Positions 42,363 to 52,315 are shown, counted from the stretch's first letter. The stretch: DNA of 64,000 nucleotides from JAVBWO01 sp036677375 (GCA_036677375.1 JAVBWO010000012.1:1-64000); one strand, 5' to 3'. The notes: generated by a model not told the origin, from the letters alone. Program-made: numbers and translations.

Positions 42363-44195
42363 CTACTTCTTCTCGTCGTCAACAACGGTATAATCGGCAT
42401 CCACCACAGTATCGTCGCCGCCTTGACCGGGCGCCTGCCCCGCTTCTTGCTGGTTCTGAGCGCCAGCTTCTTTGTAGATCCGTTCGGTAACGGTATACAG
42501 TGCTTTGGATAAGGCTTCGGATTTGGTTTTGATTTCCTCGGTATCATTGCCGTTCAAAGCGGTCTTCAGCTCTTCTTTAGCCTTTTCAATCTGTTCCTTT
42601 TCGGCGGGCTGTACTTTGCTGCCCATATCGGCAAGGGATTTTTCCACCTGATAAACCAGGGAATCCCCTTGGTTTCTGACTTCTACGGACTCTTTACGTT
42701 TTTCATCTTCCGCTTTGTATTGCTCGGCGTCCTTCATCATTCTGTCGATATCGTCGTCGGAAAGGCCGCTGGAAGCGGTGATGGTGATGGATTGTTGCTG
42801 ATTGGTACCCAAATCCTTGGCGCTGACATGAACGATACCGTTGGCGTCGATATCAAAACGAACTTCGATCTGCGGAATGCCTCTGGGCGCCGGGGGGATC
42901 CCCGTCAGGTTGAAACGTCCCAGGGTCTTGTTATCGGCAGCCATGGGCCGCTCCCCTTGCAGAACGTGAACCTCTACGGAGGGCTGGTTGTCCGCCGCAG
43001 TGGAGAAAATCTGAGATTTGCCGCAGGGCACCGTGGTATTACGGTCGATGATCTTGGTGAAGACGCCGCCTAAAGTCTCGATGCCCAAGGAAAGAGGCGT
43101 TACGTCGGACAAGACGATATCTTTGACTTCTTTGTTCAGAATACCGCCTTGGATGGCCGCGCCGATGGCGACGCATTCGTCGGGGTTAATGCCTTTATAA
43201 GGCTCTTTGTTTAAAATCTTGCGGATGGCATCCTGCACGGCGGGGGTTCTGCTGGAACCGCCGACCAAAAGAACTTTATCAATCTGTTCCGGCGTCAGCT
43301 TGGCGTCGCTCAAAGCCTGGCGGGTAGGTCCCATGGTTTTTTCCACTAAATCAGCGGTAAGTTCGTCAAATTTGGCCCGGGTCAAGGTGATATCCAGGTG
43401 TTTGGGGCCTTCCTGAGTCGCGGTGATGAAAGGCAGGTTGATATTGGAGGTCACCACGCCAGAAAGCTCGATCTTGGCTTTTTCGGCGGCTTCCCGTAAG
43501 CGCTGCATGGCCATTTTATCCTTGCTCAGATCAATATTTTCCGCTTTTTTGAATTCGGCAACCAAATAATCAATGATCCGTTGGTCAAAATCATCGCCGC
43601 CTAAATGGTTGTTGCCGCTGGTGGCCATGACTTGGAAAACGTTGTCGCCAATCTCCAAGATGGATACGTCGAAGGTGCCGCCCCCCAAGTCAAAGACCAA
43701 GACCTTTTGTTCCTGTTCTTTATCCAGGCCATAAGCAACGGCGGCCGCGGTGGGTTCGTTGATGATGCGCAGGACTTCCAGACCGGCGATCTTCCCGGCG
43801 TCTTTGGTGGCCTGACGCTGGCTGTCGGAGAAGTAAGCCGGCACTGTGATTACCGCCTGGGTCACCGGTTCCCCCAAATAGGCTTCCGCATCTGCTTTCA
43901 GCTTTTGCAGGATAAAAGCGGAAATCTCCTGGGGCGTATATTCTTTGCCGTCAACGGTTACCTGATACTTTTTGCCCATTTGCCGTTTGATGGATTGGAC
44001 GGTGCGGTCAGGATTGGTAACAGCCTGTCTCTTGGCCACCTGGCCGACCAATCTTTCTGCGGTATTGGAGAACGCTACCACGGAAGGAGTGGTACGGGCG
44101 CCTTCCGCATTGGGAATGACAACAGCTTCGCCGCCTTCCATAACGGCCAGACAACTATTGGTGGTTCCTAAATCAATACCGATTACTTTACTCAT
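42363..44195 (-). CDS. dnaK: Chaperone DnaK (Hsp70)
   Basis: A 610-residue Hsp70. The nucleotide-binding domain starts IGIDLGTTNSCLAVMEGG, with RIINEPTAAAVAYGLD and LVFDLGGGTFDVSILE; the substrate domain has DVTPLSLGIETLGG and RNTTVPCGKSQIF; the C-terminal lid ends in a Gln/Gly-rich tail before a DDTVVDADY-type terminus. ATG 44195 behind AGGAGG. Third gene of hrcA-grpE-dnaK-dnaJ. Confidence 0.99.
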   Translation of the reverse strand: MSKVIGIDLGTTNSCLAVMEGGEAVVIPNAEGARTTPSVVAFSNTAERLVGQVAKRQAVTNPDRTVQSIKRQMGKKYQVTVDGKEYTPQEISAFILQKLKADAEAYLGEPVTQAVITVPAYFSDSQRQATKDAGKIAGLEVLRIINEPTAAAVAYGLDKEQEQKVLVFDLGGGTFDVSILEIGDNVFQVMATSGNNHLGGDDFDQRIIDYLVAEFKKAENIDLSKDKMAMQRLREAAEKAKIELSGVVTSNINLPFITATQEGPKHLDITLTRAKFDELTADLVEKTMGPTRQALSDAKLTPEQIDKVLLVGGSSRTPAVQDAIRKILNKEPYKGINPDECVAIGAAIQGGILNKEVKDIVLSDVTPLSLGIETLGGVFTKIIDRNTTVPCGKSQIFSTAADNQPSVEVHVLQGERPMAADNKTLGRFNLTGIPPAPRGIPQIEVRFDIDANGIVHVSAKDLGTNQQQSITITASSGLSDDDIDRMMKDAEQYKAEDEKRKESVEVRNQGDSLVYQVEKSLADMGSKVQPAEKEQIEKAKEELKTALNGNDTEEIKTKSEALSKALYTVTERIYKEAGAQNQQEAGQAPGQGGDDTVVDADYTVVDDEKK

Positions 44196-44285
44196 TTTTT
44201 TGTCCTCCTGTTATCTAAAATTAAATTTTTTCCTTATGAATTAAATGAACGAAACAAACGAACATTGGCTCATATTTGCTCAACT

Positions 44286-45041
44286 TTATGCTTTTTCATA
44301 TTTGCCTACCCGCACCTTGGCAGGGCGGATCATTTTACTCCCAATCCGGTAACCGGGCTGAATCACATCGGTCACCATCCCGGCTTTTTCCGGCTCTGTC
44401 ACCTGGGTATTGCCGATGGCCTCATGCCATTGGGGATCGAATGCTTCATCAGAGGGAGAGACTTCCTCCAAACCCTTGCTTTTCAGCGATTCATTGAATT
44501 GCCGGAAAATCATGGTCAAACCCGTCAAATGTTTTGCCGCCGCGGCGTCTTTTTCCATCATGCTCAAGGCAAGGCGGAAGTTATCTAAAACGGGAAACAG
44601 GTCCGATACCATCTCGGCTACGATATCCCGGCGCCATTGTTCCTTTTCCTGACCGGTACGCCTGCGAAAGTTGTCAAAATCGGCAGATAGCCGAAGCAGT
44701 TGATGTTCCAGTTGCTCTTTGTCATTGGTAAGGCCGGTTTGCCTTTGCCGCAGATCTGCCGCTTCCTTTTCCAAGATGGCATAGGCGGCGGCCAACTCGC
44801 CGGCGGCTTCTTCCAGATCCACCTCTTCCTCCATCACAGCATCCTCAGTTTCTACGGCTTCGGTTCTATTTTCTGTTGTATCAGCATAATCTTCAGGGCT
44901 TCCCTGATCTTGCGATTCTGCCGGAACATCCGTATCACCGGGGCAGGCCCGGCCTTGCGCCATAGGCTCCTCTTGCCGTTTCTTTTGCTTGTCAGTCTTT
45001 TTACCTTCATCCATAGCATCCATAGGGTTCATAGGATTCAC
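44286..45041 (-). CDS. grpE: Nucleotide exchange factor GrpE
   Basis: A 251-residue DnaK cochaperone with a long acidic, disordered N-terminus (from a repeated MNPMNPMDAMD through DTTENRTEAVETED), a coiled coil (LEKEAADLRQRQTGLTNDKE, LRLSADFDNFRRRTGQEKE) and the beta-wing domain (FDPQWHEAIG, ... VIQPGYRIGSKMIRPAKVRV). Start is GTG 45041, 10 nt behind GAGG that overlaps the hrcA stop region; later ATGs in the repeat are too far from it. The N-terminal region is longer than in most GrpE proteins. Confidence 0.96.
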   Translation of the reverse strand: MNPMNPMDAMDEGKKTDKQKKRQEEPMAQGRACPGDTDVPAESQDQGSPEDYADTTENRTEAVETEDAVMEEEVDLEEAAGELAAAYAILEKEAADLRQRQTGLTNDKEQLEHQLLRLSADFDNFRRRTGQEKEQWRRDIVAEMVSDLFPVLDNFRLALSMMEKDAAAAKHLTGLTMIFRQFNESLKSKGLEEVSPSDEAFDPQWHEAIGNTQVTEPEKAGMVTDVIQPGYRIGSKMIRPAKVRVGKYEKA

Positions 45042-45056
45042 TGTCTGCTCACCTCG

Positions 45057-46085
45057 TTATTTTTTCTGTGAAAGCATCTCGGAAAGCTGTTCGCTGATGA
45101 GTTCCACCAAAGCCACCGCCTTAGAATAATCCATTCTTGTGGGTCCCACGATGCCAATGGTGCCCGCCGCTTCGCCTTTCACCTTGTAGGAAGTCTTTAC
45201 CATACTGCAGCAACTGACCGTAGCGTCTGGAATCTCATCTCCGATGATCACCTGTGTGCCTTCCGTAGTCTTGTTAATAAACACCTTTCTTAAAGGTCCT
45301 TCCCCTTCCAGGGCGTCCATAATGTTTTTCACGCGCTCAACATCTTTAAATTCCGGCTGTGCGAACATATTGGTGGTTCCGTTGACCAGCATCTGCTCGT
45401 GACTGCATTGCGACAGCGCATAATCCATGAGATCCACCGCCTGCTTGACCAAGCTCTGATGCCAGGACATGGAAAGGGAGATTTCCTCCAAAAGATTTCG
45501 GGTCAGCTGTTCCATATCCAGACCGCCCAGCTTTTGCTGGAGCAAAACCTCAAATTGCTTTAAGCGCGGCTCATCCACCGGGACAACCATTTCCAAAATG
45601 CGGTGGAAGAGCATGCCGCTGTCATTCACTAAAATCAGCAACACCTGATTTTCCCCTACGGGAATCAGGCTAATCCGTTCCAGGGAACCTTTTTTAATGC
45701 GGGGCTTCACCATGACGGCCGTATAATGGCTCAATTGTGATAAAAGCTGACAAGATTGCTGAAACAGGGCGTCCATCTCTTGAATTTTATTTTTCAGGTT
45801 TTCCCGGATATAACCGATCTCCTTGGGCAAAGGCTGTTCCTTATCCATGAGGTTGTCTACGTAAAAACGGTACCCTTTATCGGAAGGGACACGTCCGGCG
45901 GAAGCATGAGGCTGTCTGATATAGCCCAGATCCTCCAGATCAGACATTTCGTTCCGGATTGTAGCGGGAGAAACGCCTAAATGATATTTTTTGACCAGAG
46001 TGCGCGAGCCCACAGGCTCAGCCGTAGCCACATAATCCTTGATCAAGGCTTGCAGGATCTGTTTTTTACGTTCATTAACAGACAT
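45057..46085 (-). CDS. hrcA: Heat-inducible transcription repressor HrcA
   Basis: A 342-residue repressor. N-terminal winged helix (QALIKDYVATAEPVGSRTLV, YHLGVSPATIRNEMSDLEDL, RQPHASAGRVPSDKGYRFYV), then the GAF-like dimerisation domain (SLIPVGENQVLLILVNDSG) and a C-terminal EGPLRKVFINKTTE with IGIVGPTRMDYSKAV. Binds the CIRCE operator just upstream, so it represses its own operon; GroE helps keep HrcA active in relatives. ATG 46085 behind AGAGGTGA. Confidence 0.98.
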   Translation of the reverse strand: MSVNERKKQILQALIKDYVATAEPVGSRTLVKKYHLGVSPATIRNEMSDLEDLGYIRQPHASAGRVPSDKGYRFYVDNLMDKEQPLPKEIGYIRENLKNKIQEMDALFQQSCQLLSQLSHYTAVMVKPRIKKGSLERISLIPVGENQVLLILVNDSGMLFHRILEMVVPVDEPRLKQFEVLLQQKLGGLDMEQLTRNLLEEISLSMSWHQSLVKQAVDLMDYALSQCSHEQMLVNGTTNMFAQPEFKDVERVKNIMDALEGEGPLRKVFINKTTEGTQVIIGDEIPDATVSCCSMVKTSYKVKGEAAGTIGIVGPTRMDYSKAVALVELISEQLSEMLSQKK

Positions 46086-46101
46086 GATCTCACCTCTTTT
46101 G

Positions 46102-46128
46102 TTAGCACTCTACCTTCCTGAGTGCTAA
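46102..46128. promoter_or_regulatory. CIRCE operator (HrcA binding site)
   Basis: TTAGCACTC (46102-46110), nine bases, GAGTGCTAA (46120-46128): an exact match to the CIRCE consensus. It overlaps the predicted transcription start of the hrcA operon, between the -10 box and the hrcA start codon. Confidence 0.98.
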
Positions 46129-46132
46129 CAAA

Positions 46133-46161
46133 AGCATAGCACGTTAGCCAAATTTTGTCAA
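46133..46161 (-). promoter_or_regulatory. Sigma-A promoter of the hrcA operon
   Basis: TTGACA at 46161-46156, a 17-nt spacer and TATGCT at 46138-46133. CIRCE begins 5 nt downstream. The promoter lies only 25 nt behind the hemW stop, with no terminator visible between. Confidence 0.88.
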
Positions 46162-46185
46162 CAGGCTTAAGCAGGCATGATAGAA

Positions 46186-47334
46186 TTATTTTTTCGGCAG
46201 GAAGGCGGCAAATACCAGATTGCCCAAAAAAACGCCCCGCGGTGTCAGAGAATAGCCTGCCGGTGTTTTTTGGATCAGTCCTTTTTTCACTAGGTTATCG
46301 AATTCTTTCCTATAATATACCTGGATATCAACGCCAAATTCCTGATTGATCTCTTGGGCATTAATACCTTTTAAGAGGCGGAAACCCAAAAAAACTTTTT
46401 CCGCTAAAACCATCTCGGGCGGTAAGATTTCTGTTTCGGCGGGAGGAAAGTTATTTTGATCGATGGCCCGGCGCCAGGCGGTATGATCCGTCCCATTGAC
46501 AAAGCGGCGGTTTCCCTGGCAGGAAGCGGCCGCAAGACCCACGCCTAAATAATCCAACCGCTGCCAGTATATGCTGTTGTGGCGGCTGGCGAAACCGGGC
46601 CAGGCGAAGTTGGCAATCTCATATTGCAGAACGCCGGCCTTGTTCAATCGGTCAATGGCCAGCTGAAACATATCGGCCACCAAATCTTCATCCGGCAGGC
46701 ATAGCTGCCCTGCTGCGTATAACTTGCCCCAAGGGCTTGCATTGTCCACCCCTAGGCTGTAGAGGGAGATATGGGGCGTTCCAAGTGCCAAAGCCTGCTC
46801 CAAGGTGTTTGCCCAGCTTATTTTGGTTTGCTCCGGCAGCCCGTAAATGAGATCAATGCCGATATTTTCAAAACCGGCCTGCCGGGCGGCTGCCACCGTT
46901 TTTTCAATGTCGGCAGGGGTATGGAGCCGGCCCATGGCTTGTAATTCCTCCGGCTGAAAGCTTTGCGCTCCCAGGGAAAGGCGGTTGACACCTCCGGCTT
47001 TTAGAAGGCGCAGGGAAGCCTGATCTACCGTAGCGGGGTTGGCTTCCACCGTGATCTCTGCTTCCGCCTGCAAGTCCAGGCAATGCCTGGCGGCGGTGAT
47101 GATGGCAATGAGTTGTTCCGCCGGCAGTACGGTAGGCGTTCCACCGCCCAGATAAAGACTTTGCAGACGCCCTTGCCCTCGCCACAGCGCGATCTCACGG
47201 CAGATATAATCGGCATAACATTCCTGCAGTTCTTTCTCTCCCTGATTGCTGCAAGAACCGTAGGAAAAGAAATCGCAATAGCGGCAACGGCTGCGGCAGA
47301 AAGGAATATGCACATACAATCCTTGAAAAGCCAT
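46186..47334 (-). CDS. hemW: Radical-SAM heme chaperone HemW (coproporphyrinogen-oxidase-like)
   Basis: A 382-residue protein. MAFQGLYVHIPFCRSRCRYC gives the CxxxCxxC radical SAM site; SLYLGGGTPTVLP, LSLGAQSF and DLIYGLPEQT follow, with the C-terminal HemN_C domain (EKVFLGFRLLKGINAQEI). I use ATG 47334 (GAGG 6 nt upstream) rather than 47346. HemW binds heme and inserts it into respiratory proteins; whether this host makes heme cannot be told here. The order lepA-hemW-hrcA is standard for Firmicutes. The 245 nt upstream hold the lepA terminator and a TTAAAGTAACA direct repeat. Confidence 0.95.
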   Translation of the reverse strand: MAFQGLYVHIPFCRSRCRYCDFFSYGSCSNQGEKELQECYADYICREIALWRGQGRLQSLYLGGGTPTVLPAEQLIAIITAARHCLDLQAEAEITVEANPATVDQASLRLLKAGGVNRLSLGAQSFQPEELQAMGRLHTPADIEKTVAAARQAGFENIGIDLIYGLPEQTKISWANTLEQALALGTPHISLYSLGVDNASPWGKLYAAGQLCLPDEDLVADMFQLAIDRLNKAGVLQYEIANFAWPGFASRHNSIYWQRLDYLGVGLAAASCQGNRRFVNGTDHTAWRRAIDQNNFPPAETEILPPEMVLAEKVFLGFRLLKGINAQEINQEFGVDIQVYYRKEFDNLVKKGLIQKTPAGYSLTPRGVFLGNLVFAAFLPKK

Positions 47335-47500
47335 CGCTAACCTCATTTCTCAGCTTTGTTACAATAAAAATCATTTTGATACTAAGCGCCACCGTTCTAA
47401 CCGCTAAAGCAAAGTTAAAGTAACAATTAAAGTAACAGTAGTTTGCTCTGGTTTTTTAAAATCCGGGTTGAAGCGCTATTTGCCAATCATTTAAGAATAA

Positions 47501-47534
47501 AGAAAGATAGGCGCACGTTTGCCTATCTTTTCTT
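47501..47534 (-). terminator. Intrinsic terminator of lepA
   Basis: Stem AAGATAGGC/GCCTATCTT with an 8-nt loop; on the minus strand followed by TCTTTATTC. About 60 nt behind the lepA stop. Confidence 0.8.
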
Positions 47535-47591
47535 GTGTTTTAATGCCGGTCTGAAATTGGATACACCGCATGCTTGAGCATGTCCAGCAGC

Positions 47592-49394
47592 TTAATCCAG
47601 TTCCAAAACCGCCATGAAGGCTTCCTGGGGGATCTCCACCGTCCCCACCTGCTTCATGCGTTTTTTTCCTTCTTTTTGTTTCTCCAGAAGCTTGCGCTTG
47701 CGGCTGATATCGCCGCCGTAGCATTTGGCTAAGACATCCTTACGCAAGGCTTTGACCGTTTCCCGGGCAATGACCTTATTACCAATGGAGGCTTGTACCG
47801 GTATTTCAAACAATTGCCGCGGAATCAGGCTCCGGAGCTTAATCACCAGGGCGCGGCCCCTGCCATATGCCTTGTCCTCGTGTACAATACAGGAAAGAGC
47901 GTCCACCACATCTCCGCCCACCATGATGTCCAGTTTGACCAGATCGGAACGTTTGTAACCGCTTAATTCATAGTCCAAAGATGCATAACCCTGAGTACGG
48001 GATTTCAACTGATCAAAGAAATCATAAATGATCTCCGCCAAAGGCAGATCGTAGATCATCATTACCCTGGTAGGGGTGATATATTCCATATTGATGAAGG
48101 TACCGCGGCGTTCCTGGGTCAACTCCATGATGCTGCCCACATAATCCTTAGGAATCATGATGGTGGCTTTGACATAAGGCTCTTCGATATAAGCCACTGC
48201 CTGGGTGGCGGGAAGCTTAGTGGGATTGTCCACATGAATCAGGCTGCCGTCGGTCGTGGTTACCCGGTAATTGACGCTGGGAGCCGTGATCAAAAGCTCC
48301 AAACCGTATTCCCGTTCCAGCCTTTCCTTAATGATCTCCATATGCAGAAGGCCCAAAAAACCGCAGCGGAAACCAAACCCCAATGCCACGGAAGTCTCCG
48401 GCTCATAATGCAGGGAAGAATCGTTAAGCTGTAATTTTTCCAAGGCGTCCTTTAGCTCATTATAATCGTTGGATTCGATAGGATATAGACCGCAGAAGAC
48501 CATGGAAACGGCCGGCCGGTAGCCGGGCAGCGGGAAAGCCGCCGGATCGCCCGCGTCGGTGACGGTATCTCCCACTCTGGTATCCGCCACGTTTTTGATG
48601 CTGCCGGTAAAAAAACCCACATCTCCGGCGGAAAGCATATCAACGTACTGCAGCGAGGGAGTAAAAATCCCCACGTCTAAAACTTCGCATTTTTTACCGG
48701 TGGACATCATTTCCACCTGCATCCCCGGTTTGATGACACCATTCATGACCCGGATATAAGGAATGGCGCCTTTGTAAGAATCAAAGTGGGAATCGTAAAT
48801 AAGAGCGGTAAGGGGCGCTTCCCGGTCTCCTTTGGGAGCCGGAATCCGCTTGACAATAGCTTCTAAGATCTCTTTCGTACCCTGCCCTGTTTTAGCCGAA
48901 GTAAGGATGGCTTGATCGGCGGGTAAGCCGATGACTTCCTCAATCTGTTTTCTGGTGCCTTCCGGGTCGGCGGAGGGCAGATCGATTTTATTGATCACGG
49001 GAATGATCTCCAGATCGTTGTCTAAAGCCAAATAAACATTGGCCAAGGTCTGCGCTTCAATGCCTTGAGCCGCGTCTACTACCAATAGTGCGCCCTCGCA
49101 GGCCGCAAGAGACCGGGAGACTTCATAGTTGAAGTCCACATGTCCAGGGGTATCAATAAGATTCAAGGTATAGGTAACGCCGTCGTCCGCCGTATATTTG
49201 ATACGCACGGCTTTTAATTTGATGGTGATCCCACGCTCTCTTTCCAGATCCATGTCGTCTAAGACCTGTGCTTCCATCTCCCGGGCGGAAAGAGCGCCGG
49301 TATATTCCAATAACCGGTCAGCCAAAGTGGATTTACCATGGTCAATATGAGCAATAATGCAAAAATTTCTTGTGGTTTCCTGATGGGTCTGCAT
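47592..49394 (-). CDS. lepA: Elongation factor 4 (LepA)
   Basis: A 600-residue translational GTPase. AHIDHGKSTLADRLLE (G1), ERGITIKLKAVRI, DTPGHVDFNYEVSRSL (G3), NKIDLPSADPE (G4), then EF-G-like domains and the LepA-specific C-terminal domain (ELSGYKRSDLVKLDIMVGG, KCYGGDISRKRKLLEKQKEG). ATG 49394 behind GGGAGG; the frame to 49427 is not used. Affects ribosome translocation and 30S biogenesis. Lies between murJ and hemW. Confidence 0.98.
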   Translation of the reverse strand: MQTHQETTRNFCIIAHIDHGKSTLADRLLEYTGALSAREMEAQVLDDMDLERERGITIKLKAVRIKYTADDGVTYTLNLIDTPGHVDFNYEVSRSLAACEGALLVVDAAQGIEAQTLANVYLALDNDLEIIPVINKIDLPSADPEGTRKQIEEVIGLPADQAILTSAKTGQGTKEILEAIVKRIPAPKGDREAPLTALIYDSHFDSYKGAIPYIRVMNGVIKPGMQVEMMSTGKKCEVLDVGIFTPSLQYVDMLSAGDVGFFTGSIKNVADTRVGDTVTDAGDPAAFPLPGYRPAVSMVFCGLYPIESNDYNELKDALEKLQLNDSSLHYEPETSVALGFGFRCGFLGLLHMEIIKERLEREYGLELLITAPSVNYRVTTTDGSLIHVDNPTKLPATQAVAYIEEPYVKATIMIPKDYVGSIMELTQERRGTFINMEYITPTRVMMIYDLPLAEIIYDFFDQLKSRTQGYASLDYELSGYKRSDLVKLDIMVGGDVVDALSCIVHEDKAYGRGRALVIKLRSLIPRQLFEIPVQASIGNKVIARETVKALRKDVLAKCYGGDISRKRKLLEKQKEGKKRMKQVGTVEIPQEAFMAVLELD

Positions 49395-49443
49395 GTTTGC
49401 CTCCCTAAAATACGTATAAATACGCAATCAATTAATTATTATA

Positions 49444-51060
49444 TCAAGCGCTCCCCCGGCTGCCAAGGCGATTTTTATGCCGGCGGCGCAAGAGAATATC
49501 CAATACCATTTTGGCTTCCTCCATCTTCAGCAAAAAAGCGGTGCCGATAAAGGTCGCAACTCCCAGAACAAAACAAAGCAAAAGCTCAAATAACTGTATC
49601 ATTTTATGATCCATGGGCAGATAATGACCGCAGAGCAATCTGATCACAAGCAGCAAAGCTCCCATGACCAAAGCCGCCAATCCCGTTTTGACGGCGGAAA
49701 GAGCCAAGATCCTGCCACCCATGATGCCAATTTTCCGACGCAGGAGATAAAGTAAAAAACCCATATTGAAAATACCGGCCAAAGAATAAGCCAGAGCCAA
49801 ACCAATATAATTCGCGATGCGGCTTAAAAGAATACTTAAAAGGATATTGACGACAATCGAGATCACTCCCGCTGTTACTGGAGTTTTTGTATCTTTCAAG
49901 GCATAAAAAGAACGGCTCAGAATGTGAATGCAGCCATAAGCAAAAATACCGACACAATAAAAAAGCAAAGCCCGGCTGGTAATCAAAGTCGCCTCAGGGG
50001 TAAATTTACTGCTGCCGAATTCAAACATGAAGCGGATAAGAGGGGTACCCAATACGGCCAGAGCTATCGTAGACGGAATGCAGACAAAGAGCACGGAACG
50101 CATACCCATCATAGTGGAATGCTTGAATTCGTTCATTTCTCCCCGGCTGGCATAGGCTGTCATGGTGGGGAAAAAAGCCACGGCAATGGCGATAGCAAAA
50201 ATAGAGATGGGCAACTGCATCAGCCGTTGCGCCGTACGCAGCGCCGCCACAATTCCTGCCGGGAACATGGAGGCGATGTTTTGGCTGACAAAAAGATTGA
50301 TCTGGCTGACGGCTAAACCGATAAATACCGGGAGCATCAATTTCAATATGGTGATAACGCCGGGATGGCGGAAATCAAAGTTGAAACGAAACTTCATCCC
50401 CACCTTGCGCAAGGCAGGTACCTGCACAAAAAAATTCATAGCGGCACCCAAAACAACACCGATGGAAAATCCCGCGATGCCATTACCGGGCCAGATAGCC
50501 TCAATCGGCTTCATCAGAAGCAAACCACCGAGAATGATTCCCAGATTGTAGATCATGGAGCCGATGGCAGGAGCGGAAAACTGCTTGTAGGAATTGAGGA
50601 TGCCCATGGAAATACCTGCCAAAGACATGAAAAAAACTTGCGCAAACATGATCCTAGTGAGACGGATGGTAAGACGCATGCTTTCCGAGTCAAAACCGGG
50701 TACCAAAAGCCGCACCAACTGGGGCGTAAAGATCAGACCGATGGCTACGCCAATCACCAGAAGCGCCAAAATACAGCTATAGATAATATTGGCGACGGTC
50801 CATCCTTCTTCTTCGTTCTTATTGGCGATATAGCTGGAAAAAACAGGGATGAAAGCGGAGCTTAAGGCCCCCCCCACCAAAAGCATGTAAAGGAAGTCAG
50901 GAATAGAAAAAGCGGCGTTATAAGCGTCTGTCAGGCGGTTTTGCCCAAAAGACGCATAAATAAAGACATCCCTCACATAACCCAAGATGCGGGATATCAC
51001 CATAGTAAACATAATAAAGCCTGCCGCTTCCCATACTCTGGTCGTTGGCCTTTCCATCAT
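49444..51060 (-). CDS. murJ: Lipid II flippase MurJ
   Basis: A 538-residue MOP-superfamily membrane protein with about 14 hydrophobic segments. Recognised from FTMVISRILGYVRDVFIYASFG, DAYNAAFSIPDFLYMLLVGG and ALSSAFIPVFSSYI; the charged residues in the first transmembrane region are the conserved ones. Transports lipid-linked peptidoglycan precursor. Two adjacent ATGs (51060 and 51057) follow a weak GTAGGA. The short basic C-terminus (LLRRRHKNRLG) is cytosolic. The lepA start is 50 nt downstream. Confidence 0.95.
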   Translation of the reverse strand: MMERPTTRVWEAAGFIMFTMVISRILGYVRDVFIYASFGQNRLTDAYNAAFSIPDFLYMLLVGGALSSAFIPVFSSYIANKNEEEGWTVANIIYSCILALLVIGVAIGLIFTPQLVRLLVPGFDSESMRLTIRLTRIMFAQVFFMSLAGISMGILNSYKQFSAPAIGSMIYNLGIILGGLLLMKPIEAIWPGNGIAGFSIGVVLGAAMNFFVQVPALRKVGMKFRFNFDFRHPGVITILKLMLPVFIGLAVSQINLFVSQNIASMFPAGIVAALRTAQRLMQLPISIFAIAIAVAFFPTMTAYASRGEMNEFKHSTMMGMRSVLFVCIPSTIALAVLGTPLIRFMFEFGSSKFTPEATLITSRALLFYCVGIFAYGCIHILSRSFYALKDTKTPVTAGVISIVVNILLSILLSRIANYIGLALAYSLAGIFNMGFLLYLLRRKIGIMGGRILALSAVKTGLAALVMGALLLVIRLLCGHYLPMDHKMIQLFELLLCFVLGVATFIGTAFLLKMEEAKMVLDILLRRRHKNRLGSRGSA

Positions 51061-51097
51061 ACCGGTTTGTCCTACTTTCTAGTTTGAAGATTTTACT

Positions 51098-51106
51098 ATT
51101 ATAGCA
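51098..51106 (-). promoter_or_regulatory. Extended -10 element ahead of murJ
   Basis: TGC-TATAAT at 51106-51098. No clear -35. It lies between the spoIIP terminator and murJ, so it is the natural promoter for murJ. Confidence 0.5.
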
Positions 51107-51138
51107 TAAACCAAGAAAATTTAATATATATCAAAATA

Positions 51139-51174
51139 AAAACCGGCCTTGTTTTCTAAAACAAGCGCCGGCTT
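51139..51174 (-). terminator. Intrinsic terminator of spoIIP
   Basis: Stem CCGGCG-CTTGTTTT / AAAACAAG-GCCGG (51142-51173) followed by TTTTTATTTTG on the minus strand. The stem reaches into the spoIIP stop codon. Confidence 0.88.
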
Positions 51175-52231
51175 ATTTCATATCTTTTAAGACTGCCGCT
51201 AACGCATCCGCCAAAAGTTCTCCCGTATATACGGCTTCTTCTAAAGTATTATTATCGGCTCCTACCTCTATCAGAATCGCATGGTTCATCACATGCTGAT
51301 TATATCTGCCGTTTTGTACCCTAACCTCCCGTAGCAAGCCGGGATAAATTTCATCTATTTTAGCGCCTATTTTCTCAGCAAAAGCCTTGTTCTGCTTCCA
51401 ATTGGGATGGGTGGCCCTGGCATTGCTGCCCACCACCAGCATGATCTTGGCCGCCGATTTTCCGTTGATCTTTGTAGTGACCTGATCTTTCGGTAAATTA
51501 GCGTCCCGATGAACATCTATTAGGATCTTAATCGTCGGGTATTCTTGTAACAATTTTTTTGCGGTAACCAAAGAATTCACATAGGATTTGCTCCAATCCG
51601 GGTAATCATGAATGGTCTGCGACAAGGCCACCCCAATATCTTTTTTCTCCAAGCACTGCGCCATTGTTTTTGCTACCTGGTAAACACCGCCCCGCTTCCC
51701 CGCCATACTGGCGCCGTCGGTTCCTGTAGCGTAAGATTCCGCCGTATGACTGTTGTAGATCCCCACCAGAACAGTACCGTCGCCCAGGTATTCTTCTTGT
51801 TCAGGTTCACTTTTGGGGTCTTCTGTTTTTTCGTCTGAATCCGGCCAGGCCGGTGTTGGGGATTCTTCAAAAAATAATTCCGGCTCCGCCGTAGCCGGAA
51901 CACTGTTCCAAGCGGGAAGTTCAGCCGCCAAAATCAGGGATGGCTGGCTATAATCCAAACCGGTCAATACCTTCACCAAGGGAAACAACCAATTGCACGA
52001 TATATCCTCGCCAATGGATTCCCGATAGGTCGCCACCGGCAAAGTATCGCCCAGCATGCTTTTCCCCAAATCGCCTTCCTTCACTTGAAAAAGGCTGCCT
52101 TCGCTGTTTTCGGCAAAAACCGCTACCGGAACATAAACCCAACCGATGATGAAGCCCCATAACAGCATTAAAATAGAAACCAGCAACAAGATCATGTGAA
52201 AGGTCTTACTGCCGCCCACTTTTTTTGCCAT
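51173..52231 (-). CDS. spoIIP: Stage II sporulation protein P
   Basis: A 352-residue cell-wall amidase/endopeptidase that works with SpoIID and SpoIIM in engulfment. A transmembrane anchor at residues 11-35 (MILLLVSILMLLWGFIIGW) is followed by an extracytoplasmic linker (acidic, SDEKTEDPKSEPEQE) and the SpoIIP domain: LVGIYNSHTAESY, KILIDVHRDAN, LVVGSNARATHPNW and ILIEVGADNNTLEEA, supplying metal-binding His and Glu residues. ATG 52231 behind GGGGGGAGAGG. A hallmark of an endospore former. Confidence 0.95.
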   Translation of the reverse strand: MAKKVGGSKTFHMILLLVSILMLLWGFIIGWVYVPVAVFAENSEGSLFQVKEGDLGKSMLGDTLPVATYRESIGEDISCNWLFPLVKVLTGLDYSQPSLILAAELPAWNSVPATAEPELFFEESPTPAWPDSDEKTEDPKSEPEQEEYLGDGTVLVGIYNSHTAESYATGTDGASMAGKRGGVYQVAKTMAQCLEKKDIGVALSQTIHDYPDWSKSYVNSLVTAKKLLQEYPTIKILIDVHRDANLPKDQVTTKINGKSAAKIMLVVGSNARATHPNWKQNKAFAEKIGAKIDEIYPGLLREVRVQNGRYNQHVMNHAILIEVGADNNTLEEAVYTGELLADALAAVLKDMK

Positions 52232-52315
52232 GCCTCTCCCCCCTTGCTTTTAATAAAATATGAGGCAAGGTGTGGAGATATGCGGTGGATTTGGACAACT
52301 TTGTAAAGACTTTGC